From Pseudomonas poae (GTDB lineage Bacteria; Pseudomonadota; Gammaproteobacteria; Pseudomonadales; Pseudomonadaceae): DNA of 64,000 nucleotides. A program made the translations under genes and the position numbers. Shown one piece after another: positions 26,628-36,364 of the stretch. Every line of letters begins with the position of its first letter. Positions within the stretch are counted from its first letter, which is position 1. Under the pieces are notes generated by a model. The model saw nothing but the letters and a program-made list of their open reading frames with translations. It had not been told where the DNA came from and did no database searches. Location: positions 124,001 through 188,000 of the forward strand of contig NZ_JYLI01000008.1 in assembly GCF_001439785.1 (NCBI RefSeq), written 5' to 3'.

Positions 26628-28568
26628 TCAGGAGCTTTTGGGCGCGGGGAAGGCGGCTTTGATATTGGCGTCGATGCTGGCTTTCACGCCCTGGCCGTCA
26701 GGCGTGGCGCCAGCGCCACCGCCGTTGTTCAGGTGCAGCACGCCGCCGGTGTTGAACTCGGCATCGCCGCTGGCATAGAAGCTGATTTGCACGCCGGTGA
26801 GGTTGATCTGCCCGCTGGCGTTCAATTCCAGGATGCTTTCGCCGCAGACCAGGCGCAGGTTTTCACCCACTTCAATCACGTAGCTCTGGCTGATACTGTC
26901 GGTCTTCTTTTGCCCGACCGAAAGAATGTCTTCCTGTTTGACGATGCGCAGTCGGTTGTTGCCGATGGTTACCGTCTCGTTGTGGCCGATGCTCTTGTTG
27001 CGGTCATGCCCCACCGAGTGGCTCTCATCCACTTCCACCACAATGTCCTGATTGCGCTCGGCGTGGATATACAACTGCTCCAGCCCCTTCTTGTCCTCCA
27101 TGCGGATTTCATTGAAGTTGGCCGGCGTGCCGCCCTTGCTCGAACGGCTTTTCAGGCCGCTCTGGGTGGCGTTCTCTGGCAGGTCGTAAGGCACCGTCTG
27201 CTCGGCGTTGTAAACGCGCCCGGTGATGATCGGCCGGTCCGGGTCACCTTCCAGAAAGCTCACGATCACTTCCTGGCCGATGCGTGGAATCTGCATCGAG
27301 CCCCAGTTCTTGCCGGCCCAGGACTGTGAGACACGAATCCAGCACGAGCTGTTCTCGTTGGACTGGTCGTGACGGTCCCAGTAAAAGTGCACCTTCACGC
27401 GGCCGTATTGGTCGGTCCAGATTTCCTCGCCCTTGGGGCCGACCACCAGTGCGGTCTGAGGGCCTTTGACGATGGGTCGATGGGTGTTGGCCAGCGGGCG
27501 GAAGCTCTGCTGGGCGTCGATGCAGGTCAGGCTGCTTTCAAATTGCGCCGAGGCCGTGCCACCGCCGCTTTCCAGGCTTTCCTGGGTGATGTAGTAGCGG
27601 CAGCCGACAATCAGGTATTCGCGGTTCTGGTCCTGGCGGCTGAAGCCGGTAAGGCTGAACAGATGACCCGAACCCAGGCCACGGGCATTGCCGGCGAACT
27701 CGATCTGCTCGTGCAGGGTTTGCAGTGCCTCGATGCGGGTGCGCGCGTAGTGTTCGCCATCGGCGCTTTGCACGTAAGTGCCGGGGTAGTCGTACAGCGG
27801 GTAGTCGCCGGCGGCGTGCGGGCGCGGCATGGCCGAGCGCACGTCGATGCTGGCGCTGGGGCGCTGGAAGTCGTAGTCGTTAAGCTCCAGCGAGCCGGGC
27901 TGCACCTCCTGGGCCAGGTGCCAGTTGTGCATGTGGTCGCGTTCGCGCTGCTGCTCGTCTTTGGGGTAGTACGGAATCGACGCGTAGCCCGGCACCGTGG
28001 TGTGGGCACCGTAGGCATCGGCCAGCACCAGTACATGGCGGTCCTGCTCATGGCGGAAGAAGTAGTAGATCCCTTCCTGCTCCATCAAGCGGCTGACGAA
28101 ATCAAAGCTGGTCTCGCGGTACTGCACGCAGTATTCCCACTCGCGGTACGGCCGGCTCAGGGCGTCTTCGAAGTCGGAAAAGCCCAGGTCGCGAAACACC
28201 TGCTTGATGATCTGCGGGATGCTCAGGTTCTGGAAAATCCGGCAATCCGAGGTGCGGCTCAGCAGCCACAACCACGGGCGCAGTGTTACCTGGTAACTGG
28301 CGAACTGGCCTTGGTCGATGTTCTGGCTGCAGCGCGCGACGATGCCGTTGAAGTGCCGCTCGCCGCCGTCCGCCAGTTGCACGCCCACGCTCATCGGCTT
28401 GCCCAGCAATTGGTTGAGATCGATGTTGGCGTCCAGTGACGTCAGTTGCAGCTCATAGTTGAACAGCCTGCCCAGCTCTTCACCGCCGCCCATTTCATTG
28501 AGCAGCAGCACATCCGGCCCGAGGGGGCTGGTGATTTTGGCCAGGCGTGAGGCTTGGTTGAATAGCAT
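26628..28568 (-). CDS. vgrG: VgrG spike protein (TssI)
   Basis: This 646-residue protein has the gp27-like base (about residues 1-370, with the SRLMEQEGIYYFF motif) and the gp5-like OB fold (about 375-460, with GPKGEEIWTDQYGRVKVHF and GSMQIPRIGQEVIVSFLEGDPDRP). A C-terminal beta-helix spike has repeats such as DIVVEVDESHSVGHDRNKSI. No extra effector domain follows, so it serves as carrier for the PAAR-Rhs protein next door. I chose the ATG at 28568 because ACAGGACA precedes it and the family starts MLFNQASR. ATGs at 28592 and 28613 are in frame; the latter lies in a REP element. Confidence 0.94.
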   Translation of the reverse strand: MLFNQASRLAKITSPLGPDVLLLNEMGGGEELGRLFNYELQLTSLDANIDLNQLLGKPMSVGVQLADGGERHFNGIVARCSQNIDQGQFASYQVTLRPWLWLLSRTSDCRIFQNLSIPQIIKQVFRDLGFSDFEDALSRPYREWEYCVQYRETSFDFVSRLMEQEGIYYFFRHEQDRHVLVLADAYGAHTTVPGYASIPYYPKDEQQRERDHMHNWHLAQEVQPGSLELNDYDFQRPSASIDVRSAMPRPHAAGDYPLYDYPGTYVQSADGEHYARTRIEALQTLHEQIEFAGNARGLGSGHLFSLTGFSRQDQNREYLIVGCRYYITQESLESGGGTASAQFESSLTCIDAQQSFRPLANTHRPIVKGPQTALVVGPKGEEIWTDQYGRVKVHFYWDRHDQSNENSSCWIRVSQSWAGKNWGSMQIPRIGQEVIVSFLEGDPDRPIITGRVYNAEQTVPYDLPENATQSGLKSRSSKGGTPANFNEIRMEDKKGLEQLYIHAERNQDIVVEVDESHSVGHDRNKSIGHNETVTIGNNRLRIVKQEDILSVGQKKTDSISQSYVIEVGENLRLVCGESILELNASGQINLTGVQISFYASGDAEFNTGGVLHLNNGGGAGATPDGQGVKASIDANIKAAFPAPKSS

Positions 28569-28612
28569 CGGTTGTCCTGTCTGTATCGTCATCCCTGAAG
28601 AAACCGTATCCA

Positions 28613-28702
28613 TGTGGGAGCTGGCTTGCCTGCGATTACGGTGGATCTGTCGACATTGATGTTGGATGTCAGACCGCTATCGCAGGCAAGCCAGCTCCCA
28701 CA
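28613..28702. repeat. REPIN between vgrG and clpV
   Basis: TGTGGGAGCTGGCTTGCCTG and its reverse complement flank a spacer of about 45 bases. It lies in the 155-base gap between tssH and vgrG within the leftward T6SS operon. The hairpin could separate expression of the vgrG-rhs module from the structural genes. Confidence 0.9.
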
Positions 28703-28723
28703 GTTTGATCGTGTTTCTTCAGG

Positions 28724-31378
28724 TCAATCGTTGAACTGATAGTGCAATTCGTTATCCCGGCTGCTGATCCGCACCCCCGCCAGCGCCTTGCCTTCAAGCA
28801 TGCGCGTGAGGAATTCACGGCTCATGTCCGGCAACAGGCTGTTGGTGAGGATGGTGTCGATCATGCGCCCGCCGCTTTCGGTTTCGGTGCAGCGCGACAC
28901 GATCAGGTCGACCACCGCATCGTCGTAGTCGAAGGCGACTTTGTGGGTGCTCTCCACACGCTTCTTGATGCGGCCCAATTGCAGGCGGGTGATCGCCTTG
29001 AGCATCGTGTCACTCAGCGGGTAGTACGGAATCGTCACCAGGCGGCCCAGCAGCGCCGGCGGGAAAATCTCCAGCAGCGGCTGGCGCAGGGCCTTGGCGA
29101 TTTCCTCGGGCTCGGGGATGTTCGCCGGGTCCTTGCACACCTGGGAAATCAGCTCGGTACCGGCGTTGGTGGTCAGCAGGATCAGGGTGTTCTTGAAGTC
29201 GATCACCCGGCCTTCGCCGTCTTCCATCACGCCTTTATCGAACACCTGGAAGAAGATTTCATGCACATCCGGGTGAGCTTTTTCCACTTCGTCCAGCAGC
29301 ACCACGCTGTAGGGCTTGCGCCGCACCGCTTCGGTCAGCACGCCGCCTTCGCCGTAGCCGATGTAGCCCGGTGGCGCGCCCTTGAGCGTCGATACCGTGT
29401 GGGCTTCCTGGAACTCGCTCATGTTGATGGTGATCACGTTCTGCTCACCGCCGTACATGGCTTCAGCCAGGGCAAGGGCGGTTTCGGTCTTGCCCACGCC
29501 GGAAGTGCCGGCGAGCATGAACACGCCAATCGGCTTGCTCGGGTTGTCGAGGCCGGCGCGGGACGTCTGGATGCGCTTGGCGATCATCTGCAAGGCGTGG
29601 TCCTGGCCGATGATGCGTTTCTTCAGGTGCTGATCGAGGTTGAGCACCGTCTCCAACTCGTTGCGTGCCATACGGCCCACCGGGATGCCGGTCCAGTCGG
29701 CGACCACCGAGGCCACGGCCTGGTAATCCACGGTCGGCAGGATCAGTGGGGTTTCGCCCTGCAGGGCGCTGAGGCGTTGTTGCAGGTCGACCAGTTGCGT
29801 GCGCAACTCATCGCTGCCGCTGTCCACCACGCCGGCTTTTTCGCGCAGGGTTGCGCGGGTGGCGAGCAACTCATCCACCAGGGTCTTCTCTTCGGCCCAG
29901 CGGCTTTCCAGGGTGGTCAGGCGCTCGCGCTCAGCGCTCAACAGCGCCTCGGCGTTGGTTTGGCGCGCGCCAATGTCGATGCCGATGGCATGTTCGCGGG
30001 CGATGATCTGCAGCTCGGTTTCCAGTGCTTCGATGCGGCGGCGGCTGTCGTCCACTTCGGCGGGCACGGCGTGCAGGCTGATGGCGACGCGGGCGCAGGC
30101 AGTGTCCAGCAGGCTCACGGATTTGTCAGGTAGCTGGCGAGCGGGGATGTAGCGGTGCGACAACTTCACCGAAGCTTCCAGGGCTTCGTCGAGCACCTGC
30201 ACCTGATGGTGCTTCTCCATGGTCGACGCCACGCCGCGCATCATCAGCAGCGCCTTGTCTTCTGACGGCTCGGCCACCTGGACCACCTGGAAGCGGCGGG
30301 TCAGGGCCGGGTCTTTCTCGATGTGCTTTTTGTACTCGGCCCAGGTGGTGGCGGCCACGGTACGCAGGGTGCCACGGGCCAGCGCAGGCTTGAGCAGATT
30401 GGCTGCATCGCCCGTGCCGGCGGCGCCACCGGCACCCACCAGGGTGTGGGCTTCGTCGATGAACAGAATGATCGGCTTGGGTGAGGCTTGCACGTCTTCG
30501 ATGACCTGGCGCAGGCGCTGTTCGAACTCGCCTTTCATGCTGGCGCCGGCTTGCAGCAGGCCCACGTCGAGGCTGCGCAGCTCCACATCCTTGAGCGCCG
30601 GCGGTACGTCACCGGCGACGATACGCAGGGCGAACCCTTCGACCACGGCGGTCTTGCCCACGCCGGCTTCACCGGTGAGGATCGGGTTGTTCTGGCGTCG
30701 GCGCATCAGGATGTCCACCAGTTGGCGGATCTCTTCGTCACGTCCCACGATCGGGTCAAGCTTGCCGCTGCGCGCCTGTTCGGTGAGGTCCACGGTGAAG
30801 CGTTTGAGGGCTTCCTGCTTGCCCATCGCGCTGGGCGCCATGGCGCCGCTGGCTTCGCCGGGCACGCCGGCATTGAAACCGTCGCTGGCGCTCAAGGCGT
30901 TTTCCGGCGAGTCGCCAACGTATTCGTCAAAGCGCTCGCTCAGGGCTTCGGGCTTGATCTTGTCGAACTCGGCGGACAAGCCCAGCAGGGCGTGACGCAG
31001 GCTCGGCGTCTTCAAGATGCCCAGCACCAGATACCCGGTGCGCACCTGGCTTTCGCCAAACATCAGGCTGCCGTACACCCAGCCGCGCTCCACGGCTTCT
31101 TCCACGTGGGAGGACAGGTCGGTGATCGACGTCGAGCCGCGCGGCAGGCGGTCCAGGGCTTCGGTGAGGTCACGGGCCAGACGCGCCGGTTCCACGTTGA
31201 ACTGGCGGATGATGCGGTGCAGGTCCGAGTCCTGCAGTTGCAGCAACTGGTGGAACCAGTGAGCCAGTTCCACATACGGGTTGCCCCGCAGCTTGCAGAA
31301 CACGGTGGCGGCTTCGATGGCCTTGTAGGCCACGCTGTTGAGTTTGCCGAACAGTGCGGCGCGACTGATTTCACCCAT
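28724..31378 (-). CDS. tssH: ClpV ATPase (TssH)
   Basis: This 884-residue AAA+ protein has an N-terminal Clp_N domain (about residues 10-150). The first ATPase domain carries Walker A GEAGVGKT and Walker B IILFIDEAHTLVG. A middle coiled-coil region follows (about 420-550). The second ATPase domain carries GTSGVGKTETALALAE and VVLLDEVEKAHPDV. It disassembles contracted TssB-TssC sheaths so they can be reused. Its start overlaps the tssG stop. It is clearly ClpV rather than ClpB, given its place in the T6SS operon and the N-terminal sequence MGEISRAALFGKLN. Confidence 0.96.
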   Translation of the reverse strand: MGEISRAALFGKLNSVAYKAIEAATVFCKLRGNPYVELAHWFHQLLQLQDSDLHRIIRQFNVEPARLARDLTEALDRLPRGSTSITDLSSHVEEAVERGWVYGSLMFGESQVRTGYLVLGILKTPSLRHALLGLSAEFDKIKPEALSERFDEYVGDSPENALSASDGFNAGVPGEASGAMAPSAMGKQEALKRFTVDLTEQARSGKLDPIVGRDEEIRQLVDILMRRRQNNPILTGEAGVGKTAVVEGFALRIVAGDVPPALKDVELRSLDVGLLQAGASMKGEFEQRLRQVIEDVQASPKPIILFIDEAHTLVGAGGAAGTGDAANLLKPALARGTLRTVAATTWAEYKKHIEKDPALTRRFQVVQVAEPSEDKALLMMRGVASTMEKHHQVQVLDEALEASVKLSHRYIPARQLPDKSVSLLDTACARVAISLHAVPAEVDDSRRRIEALETELQIIAREHAIGIDIGARQTNAEALLSAERERLTTLESRWAEEKTLVDELLATRATLREKAGVVDSGSDELRTQLVDLQQRLSALQGETPLILPTVDYQAVASVVADWTGIPVGRMARNELETVLNLDQHLKKRIIGQDHALQMIAKRIQTSRAGLDNPSKPIGVFMLAGTSGVGKTETALALAEAMYGGEQNVITINMSEFQEAHTVSTLKGAPPGYIGYGEGGVLTEAVRRKPYSVVLLDEVEKAHPDVHEIFFQVFDKGVMEDGEGRVIDFKNTLILLTTNAGTELISQVCKDPANIPEPEEIAKALRQPLLEIFPPALLGRLVTIPYYPLSDTMLKAITRLQLGRIKKRVESTHKVAFDYDDAVVDLIVSRCTETESGGRMIDTILTNSLLPDMSREFLTRMLEGKALAGVRISSRDNELHYQFND

Positions 31379-32414
31379 GCTCTGGATTCCTTGAGGTGGT
31401 GGCGTAATCGGCGTAATGCCGGGCCAGGATTAGGTCGTTGGCGTCCCGCTCGGGTTGGCCGAGCCAGGTGTTGAAGCCCAGGCGGAACTGGCCGTTAAGC
31501 TGCAGTGTTGGGACTTCGGGTTGTTGCAGAATCAGGTTCAGGTCCCAGTCCAGTTCATGGCCCAGGTACTCGGCCACCCACGCCACCAGCTCGTTGAACG
31601 GCTGACCGCCTGGCAGCATGCCCATGTAATCCTCCAGCGTGAGCGGGCCCAGGCGGATGCGGAATTTATGCTGGCGGTCCCACACATGGCTGCCCAGGCA
31701 GAAGTCCACGCCCAGCTGGTTGGCGCTCACGCCCACGCGGCTGCGCTCGGGCAGTTCCAGCCATTGGCCGACGTATTCCTCGATCTCCACCGGCAGGCCG
31801 AAGTACTCGCCGAGAATCGCCTTCAAACCGTCCGGGTAGCGGGTTTGCGCCGACAGATGACCGCTGTAATGCAGCTTCGCCGTGTCGGGGATCAGCCCCT
31901 GGTTCAACAGACTCGGCATGCCCCGGCCGCTTAACGCCGCCAGGCGCGCGGACCAGTAGTCATCGTCCGGGCGGTCGTGGCTGACCGTCGGCCGCGCCTC
32001 GGCCCATGCCCGGTAAAACAGACTCAGCAGACGGTGATGGAACACATCCAAAAACTGCTTGCTGGTGCTGTCGGCGTTGTTGCGCTGGCGTTCGCGCACG
32101 TACTCGGTGATATGCAGCGGCAGCGGGCCGTTGGGGCCGCCGAGGCCGAAGAAAAACTGTTCGAGCCGCGCCGGTTTGCCGTCGCCACCGGGGTCGACCG
32201 ACGCCAGCGTAGCCGGAGCGAACGTGCAGTCGGCCTGTTGCCCCATGCGCAGCGGGTCGTCCGCCAGGCGCAGGGAGTGGCCCAGGCGCGGCAGGTCCGG
32301 CGATTCGCATTCGATACGCCGCAGCGCCTGGAAAAAATCATATTCCCAGGGCTCCTGGTGCATCGCGTCCAGGGTACTCACAGGGTCGGACGCCGTCCGG
32401 GCGTGGCTTTCCAT
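31371..32414 (-). CDS. tssG: TssG baseplate protein
   Basis: This 347-residue protein has TssG landmarks: EYDFFQALRRIECESPDLPR near residue 25, LRLADDPLRMGQ near residue 48, and the FFGLGGPNGPLPLHITEYV region near residue 88. The C-terminus has FRIRLGPLTLEDYMGMLPGG. TssG dimers clamp TssF in the T6SS baseplate wedge with TssE and TssK. It overlaps tssF by 37 bases upstream and tssH by 8 bases downstream, indicating translational coupling. Confidence 0.94.
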   Translation of the reverse strand: MESHARTASDPVSTLDAMHQEPWEYDFFQALRRIECESPDLPRLGHSLRLADDPLRMGQQADCTFAPATLASVDPGGDGKPARLEQFFFGLGGPNGPLPLHITEYVRERQRNNADSTSKQFLDVFHHRLLSLFYRAWAEARPTVSHDRPDDDYWSARLAALSGRGMPSLLNQGLIPDTAKLHYSGHLSAQTRYPDGLKAILGEYFGLPVEIEEYVGQWLELPERSRVGVSANQLGVDFCLGSHVWDRQHKFRIRLGPLTLEDYMGMLPGGQPFNELVAWVAEYLGHELDWDLNLILQQPEVPTLQLNGQFRLGFNTWLGQPERDANDLILARHYADYATTSRNPEHG

Positions 32415-34237
32415 CGCATGATCTCGCCGCGTTCGGTGGTACGGATCACCGTTTCGGTAAAACTGTTGATCGACACGTAGCGTGCCAGGAAGCGTTCGAG
32501 CACCGCACCGAGCAGAAACACACCGGTGCCGCGAAACGCGTTTTCATCAAATCCGAGGGTGATCTCCAGGCCGCGCCCGAACACAATCGGGCCGGGCATC
32601 GGCAGGCGCCGGGTCACCGCTTTGCTGCTGACCTCGCGCAGGCCCTCGATCTGCAAGGGCAGGGCGGCATCGTTGCTGTCGCCATACAGGCGCAGCAGTT
32701 CACGCAGGGCGCCGGCACCCTGGCCTTGCTCGCTCAGTGACAAATAGTTGAGCGACAGCTGGCTGATCAAGCGCCACGCCTTCGCATCGTGGGCGTGGCT
32801 GGCGCGCGGACGGCTCGGCCCTGCCACACAACGCACAGCCAACACCGGCGCGCTGTCGGCCAGGGTGAAATCGGTCTTGCCGTTGCCCACGCTCATGAAC
32901 AGCGGCAGGTCGCGGTTGGTGCACAGCGCCGTCACGCCCAATTGGCGCAAGTCATGGCCATAGGGCGCCTGGCGGCTGTCCACCAGGCTGACGAAAGTTT
33001 CGCTGCCCACATAGGTGGAGCGCGGGCCGTTGCGGCGCTGGTCGCTGGACAACACGCGGGGCTCGCGGCGCACGGTGTAGTAAGCCTGGTCACGGCCGTA
33101 GCGTGATGGATCGCGCACCGCGTAAAACGGCAGGAACGGCTGCTCCGGCCCGGTGCCGTGGCCGGTGATACCGCTCAAAGAGTGAATCTCGAAGTCCATC
33201 GGCCGCGTGCGGTCGGCGATCACATGGTGTTCGTTGACCCGGTCGGACAAGTGAATGCGGTCCACGCGCTTGGGGAACAGGTTGATCGCCGGCGTGCAGA
33301 ACGGCAGGAACTGTGCCGCGCCGACGCTGCCTTCCAGGCTCGGCTCGTGGCGGTTGAACAGCACGATCAGTTCCAGCTCCTGGCCGTCGCAGCGTTTGAC
33401 TGCGCGGCTCAGCTCGGCGAATTCGACGAACAGAAAGCGGTGGGGCAGGGCGAAGTATTCCTGCAGCAGGCGATAACCCTGGAACGCACGAGCCACCACC
33501 GGCATTGCCGCGTCGGCATCGTCAAAGCCGCGCGAGCGCAGCGCGTCTTTGGGCAGACGCTCGACCCAGTCGCCACCCGGCTTGCGCGCAAACACGGCGC
33601 AGGCATTGCCGAGCAATTGTTCGTAGAGGCGAAAGGGTTGCTCGTCGGCACCGCTGAGGTACAGCGGCAGGTTGTCCAGGTCGAGGCTGTTGAACGGCAG
33701 CTCGGCACCGGTGCGCAGGGTCAGGCGCAGGCCGGCCTTGGCTTTCGGTTCGCTGGCGGCCAGGCGTCCGAGCACGGCGGCGGGGTTGCCGAAATATTCG
33801 GCGTTGCTGACCTGCAACGGCCACAGCGTCACCGGGTGCGCGGTGCGGTACTCGCAGCAGGTCTGGGTTTCACGGCCCAGGGCCGCGCGCAGTACGGTGT
33901 CGCGCGGCAATGGGAAACCACTGGCCAGGGAGCCCTCATCCGGGTCGGTCTGCAATTGCACCACGGTCATCGACGGGGTCGGCGCCAGGTAGTGCGGGTA
34001 GGCAATTTCCAACAGGTTGTGGGTGAAGGTCGGGTACTCGGCATCGAGCTTGAGCTGCACGCGGGCCGTGAGGTAGGCAAAGCCTTCGAGCAGGCGTTCG
34101 ACGTACGGGTCGGCGCAGTCCATGCCGGACAATGTCAGCCGACTGGCGATCTTCGGGTATTCCCTGGCGAACTCGGCGGCGCTTTCGCGCACGTGGTGCA
34201 GTTCCTGGTTGTACAGCTCCAGCAGGCGCGGGTTCAT
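32378..34237 (-). CDS. tssF: TssF baseplate protein
   Basis: This 619-residue protein begins [20 protein letters not shown], with [13 protein letters not shown] and the [20 protein letters not shown] segment of the VI_IMPA/TssF family. It forms the baseplate wedge with TssG, TssE and TssK. The start at 34237 has CGGAGACG before it; the frame extends to 34336, but that extension is Pro/Arg-rich and non-conserved. It overlaps the tssE end by 4 bases. Confidence 0.94.
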   Translation of the reverse strand: MNPRLLELYNQELHHVRESAAEFAREYPKIASRLTLSGMDCADPYVERLLEGFAYLTARVQLKLDAEYPTFTHNLLEIAYPHYLAPTPSMTVVQLQTDPDEGSLASGFPLPRDTVLRAALGRETQTCCEYRTAHPVTLWPLQVSNAEYFGNPAAVLGRLAASEPKAKAGLRLTLRTGAELPFNSLDLDNLPLYLSGADEQPFRLYEQLLGNACAVFARKPGGDWVERLPKDALRSRGFDDADAAMPVVARAFQGYRLLQEYFALPHRFLFVEFAELSRAVKRCDGQELELIVLFNRHEPSLEGSVGAAQFLPFCTPAINLFPKRVDRIHLSDRVNEHHVIADRTRPMDFEIHSLSGITGHGTGPEQPFLPFYAVRDPSRYGRDQAYYTVRREPRVLSSDQRRNGPRSTYVGSETFVSLVDSRQAPYGHDLRQLGVTALCTNRDLPLFMSVGNGKTDFTLADSAPVLAVRCVAGPSRPRASHAHDAKAWRLISQLSLNYLSLSEQGQGAGALRELLRLYGDSNDAALPLQIEGLREVSSKAVTRRLPMPGPIVFGRGLEITLGFDENAFRGTGVFLLGAVLERFLARYVSINSFTETVIRTTERGEIMRWKATPGRRPTL

Positions 34238-34749
34238 GGGCGTCTCCGCTGATCGGCGTTGACCACGCGCACATGGCCGGACTCCAGGTCCAGATCGGTT
34301 TGCAGCAGCAGGCGCAACGGCACCGGCTGCGCCCACAGGTCGCCTTCGATCTCGAAACTCAGGGCGTTGTGATTCATCTCGCCCTGGCCGACGCGGGCCT
34401 TGACGCGCAGGGTGTGGCGCAAAATGCGCGGTTCAAAAGTGGCGATGGCCTGGTAGATCAAGGCTTCGAGCGCTTTGATATCCACGCTGGAAACGCTGTT
34501 GCCCGCCAGCGCTGGCAGGCCGTAATTGATCACGGACGTGCCGGCCGGCGTGTGCAGGGTGGCATCGGCATCGAGCAGCGAGGTGGTGTTGAGCAGCCAC
34601 GCCAGGTCGCGCAGCACCGAGGCTTTCAATTGGGTCAGGGACAGCACGCGTTTGTCAGCGCTCTCCTTGGGGTTGGTCGGGTCGTCGTCGGTCAGCCGGT
34701 CCAGCAGGGACGGTTGCAGACGGTCGCGCGGGGCGATTTCGGTTACCAC
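34234..34749 (-). CDS. tssE: TssE baseplate protein (gp25-like)
   Basis: The 171-residue product has a gp25-like lysozyme-fold domain. It shows the [13 protein letters not shown] start region, [15 protein letters not shown] (about residues 40-54), [12 protein letters not shown] and a C-terminal [11 protein letters not shown]. TssE anchors the sheath to the baseplate. I chose the GTG at 34749, which overlaps the preceding stop codon (GTGGTAA). Another GTG at 34797 would add 16 residues overlapping the upstream gene. The start is uncertain, the family is not. Confidence 0.9.
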   Translation of the reverse strand: MVTEIAPRDRLQPSLLDRLTDDDPTNPKESADKRVLSLTQLKASVLRDLAWLLNTTSLLDADATLHTPAGTSVINYGLPALAGNSVSSVDIKALEALIYQAIATFEPRILRHTLRVKARVGQGEMNHNALSFEIEGDLWAQPVPLRLLLQTDLDLESGHVRVVNADQRRRP

Positions 34750-35189
34750 CGGAAGAGGGCCGTGAACATTTTCTGGTCTTCCTGACCATAGCCGCACATG
34801 GCGCTTGGATTGACCGTTGAAGCTTCCAGGCGACCGTTGATCAAGCGTACGGCCTGGGATTGGGTCAAGCAGTCTTGGCTCGGTGCAGGCTCTGGCACGC
34901 TACGCTCGACCAGAAAAATCGGCACACCCCTGAACGTCTCTACCCGTAATTCACCTTTTGGATTCAGGTTGAAGTAGCAGGGCCATTCCATTCCCAGTGC
35001 CAGATGAGTCTGGTCGGGCTTGAGCACCGCACATTGACCCTTGGCGTCCACGAGCTGGATGGCCTGACCGGCGAATACCCCCTGCGTGCGAGCAGGTGCG
35101 TCGAGCGGGTTCGGAGCGGGCTCGGCGCACGCGCTCAAGCTGATCAACAGGTTGGCGAACAGCATTGATTTTAACGTTTTAGCGATCAT
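34743..35189 (-). CDS. lipoprotein, candidate immunity to Tae4
   Basis: This 148-residue protein starts [15 protein letters not shown] and has a lipobox (LSAC, lipidated Cys near residue 20), so it should be a periplasm-facing lipoprotein. Three further Cys (in GQCAVL, WPCYF and QDCLT) plus one in MCGYG allow two disulfides. Its ATG overlaps the tae4 stop (ATGA), the classical effector-immunity arrangement, and a periplasmic site fits protection against a cell-wall amidase. I do not see the usual Tai4 pattern, so the family is unassigned. The frame extends upstream to 35264, but this start places the lipobox correctly. Confidence 0.72.
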   Translation of the reverse strand: MIAKTLKSMLFANLLISLSACAEPAPNPLDAPARTQGVFAGQAIQLVDAKGQCAVLKPDQTHLALGMEWPCYFNLNPKGELRVETFRGVPIFLVERSVPEPAPSQDCLTQSQAVRLINGRLEASTVNPSAMCGYGQEDQKMFTALFRW

Positions 35190-35623
35190 TGCAACTCCCA
35201 GAACCAGACCTGTTTGGAGAGAAAGTCGCCATCGAAAAAGCCTTTGGTTCGGCCTCGGTTCCACAGGTCGATATGGTCACCGGTACGCTCGCTCTCGGGT
35301 TCGCCGGCACGTGCAAAGCAATCCTTGAAGAAAACAATTCCGGTTTTTTGATTCAGCGTCAGCCGGTCGGCCGCACTGCCACTGAGAATGGTCGGACGGC
35401 CCAAGTGATTACGCCAGAGCCAATTGGCCAGGGATTCAGCACCGCGAGCATGGTCGTGTTTGCATTTTGGGTCGGTATAGGTCGATTTATTGACCTTGAT
35501 ATTCAGCTCGCCATTGAGCGCGACGCTCATACGGATAGCGCACTGATTGCCCCACGGTTGGTCGCAAGGGTTTTTGACGGTGGGGTAGCTGTTCCACAAA
35601 TTGATAAACGACGGTTTGGCCAT
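35186..35623 (-). CDS. tae4: Tae4 T6SS amidase effector
   Basis: This 145-residue protein has the Tae4 (T6SS amidase effector 4) fold: catalytic Cys28 in [20 protein letters not shown] (about residues 58-69), GIVFFKDCF (about 95-103) and catalytic His117 in GDHIDLWN. Tae4 enzymes are NlpC/P60-like and cut the D-Glu-meso-DAP bond in peptidoglycan of target cells. No signal peptide is present, as expected for Hcp-carried cargo. It follows hcp, from which it is separated by a terminator hairpin, and precedes a lipoprotein gene likely to give immunity. Confidence 0.92.
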   Translation of the reverse strand: MAKPSFINLWNSYPTVKNPCDQPWGNQCAIRMSVALNGELNIKVNKSTYTDPKCKHDHARGAESLANWLWRNHLGRPTILSGSAADRLTLNQKTGIVFFKDCFARAGEPESERTGDHIDLWNRGRTKGFFDGDFLSKQVWFWELQ

Positions 35624-35666
35624 GACTCAGATACCGAAGAGGAAAAGGTCGAATGCGAGCAAGCAC

Positions 35667-35695
35667 CAAAACCCCCGGCGCGTAACGACGGGGGT
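35667..35695 (-). terminator. terminator after hcp
   Basis: On the minus strand, ACCCCCG and CGGGGGT form a 7-bp stem around an 11-base loop, followed by TTTTGG. It lies between hcp and tae4. Partial termination would keep hcp mRNA in excess over the genes downstream. Confidence 0.8.
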
Positions 35696-35703
35696 GTGTT
35701 GTA

Positions 35704-36192
35704 TCAACGCTTGGTGTTGGACCGGATGTTCCAGCCGAACTTGATCGGGCCGCCGTCTTTGGTGCCGTCGGCTTTCTGTGGCTGGTAGTCGACCAGCACC
35801 TGGGCGAAGTTAAGCGTGACGTTCTCGGTCAGGCGATCATCGCTGCCCGAGCCGCCGGTGCTCAGGGACGTGACCAGCACTTCTTCCAGGTTGATCACCA
35901 TGTACTCGACCTGGCTTTCACCACCGGCCTTGCGCACGGTGAGCTTGACCTTGTCGATGTGCTTGCCGCTGGCGCAGTGCATCATCAGGTTGGGCGAGGC
36001 CTTGTCGACATACTTGGTCAGCGACAGGTCCTGGATATTTACCTTGCCGGCGCCGCCACCACCGCCCACGTGCATGTTGCCGGACTGGGCCATGCCCCAG
36101 CTCCAGTTCAGCACGTCGATTTCGTCCTTGTGGGCCTTGTCCATGGACTCGCCCTTGATGTCGCCGATCTTGATGAAAATATCAACAGCCAT
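35704..36192 (-). CDS. hcp: Hcp tube protein (TssD)
   Basis: The protein has 162 residues, the same as P. aeruginosa Hcp1, and starts MAVDIFIKIGDIKGES. Typical segments follow: VLNWSWGMAQSGNMH, GKVNIQDLSLTKYVDKASP and a C-terminal GGPIKFGWNIRSN. Hexamers stack into the inner tube and carry small effectors such as Tae4 in the lumen. I chose 36192 because AGGGAGAA precedes it; an upstream in-frame ATG at 36219 is outside the conserved region. It is flanked by a REP pair upstream and a terminator downstream. Confidence 0.96.
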   Translation of the reverse strand: MAVDIFIKIGDIKGESMDKAHKDEIDVLNWSWGMAQSGNMHVGGGGGAGKVNIQDLSLTKYVDKASPNLMMHCASGKHIDKVKLTVRKAGGESQVEYMVINLEEVLVTSLSTGGSGSDDRLTENVTLNFAQVLVDYQPQKADGTKDGGPIKFGWNIRSNTKR

Positions 36193-36253
36193 GATTTCTC
36201 CCTGTGTGGCACGGGCCACTGAATTTGTTATGCCCCAAAGGGGCAGTGCTTCT

Positions 36254-36343
36254 CTGTGGGAGCTGGCTCGCCTGCGATTGCATCACCGCGGTCTGACTGA
36301 CAAACCAAGTTGTCTGCATCGCGGGCAAGCCCTGCTCCCACAG
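36254..36343. repeat. REP pair between tssC and hcp
   Basis: CTGTGGGAGCTGGCTCGCCT on the left and GCGGGCAAGCCCTGCTCCCA on the right form imperfect inverted arms around a spacer of about 45 bases. The two arms differ in the GGCTCGCCTGC versus GCGGGCAAGCC core, so this copy mixes two REP variants. Confidence 0.82.
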
Positions 36344-36364
36344 AAGAGCCGGTTCAACCGTTAC

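Noticed and set aside
27369..28439. 356-codon open frame antisense to vgrG
   Set aside because: Shadow frame; VgrG motifs on the minus strand explain the region.
28569..28613. upstream start for vgrG
   Set aside because: The extra residues are not family-like, and the first ATG lies in a REP element; the ATG at 28568 has a better ribosome-binding site.
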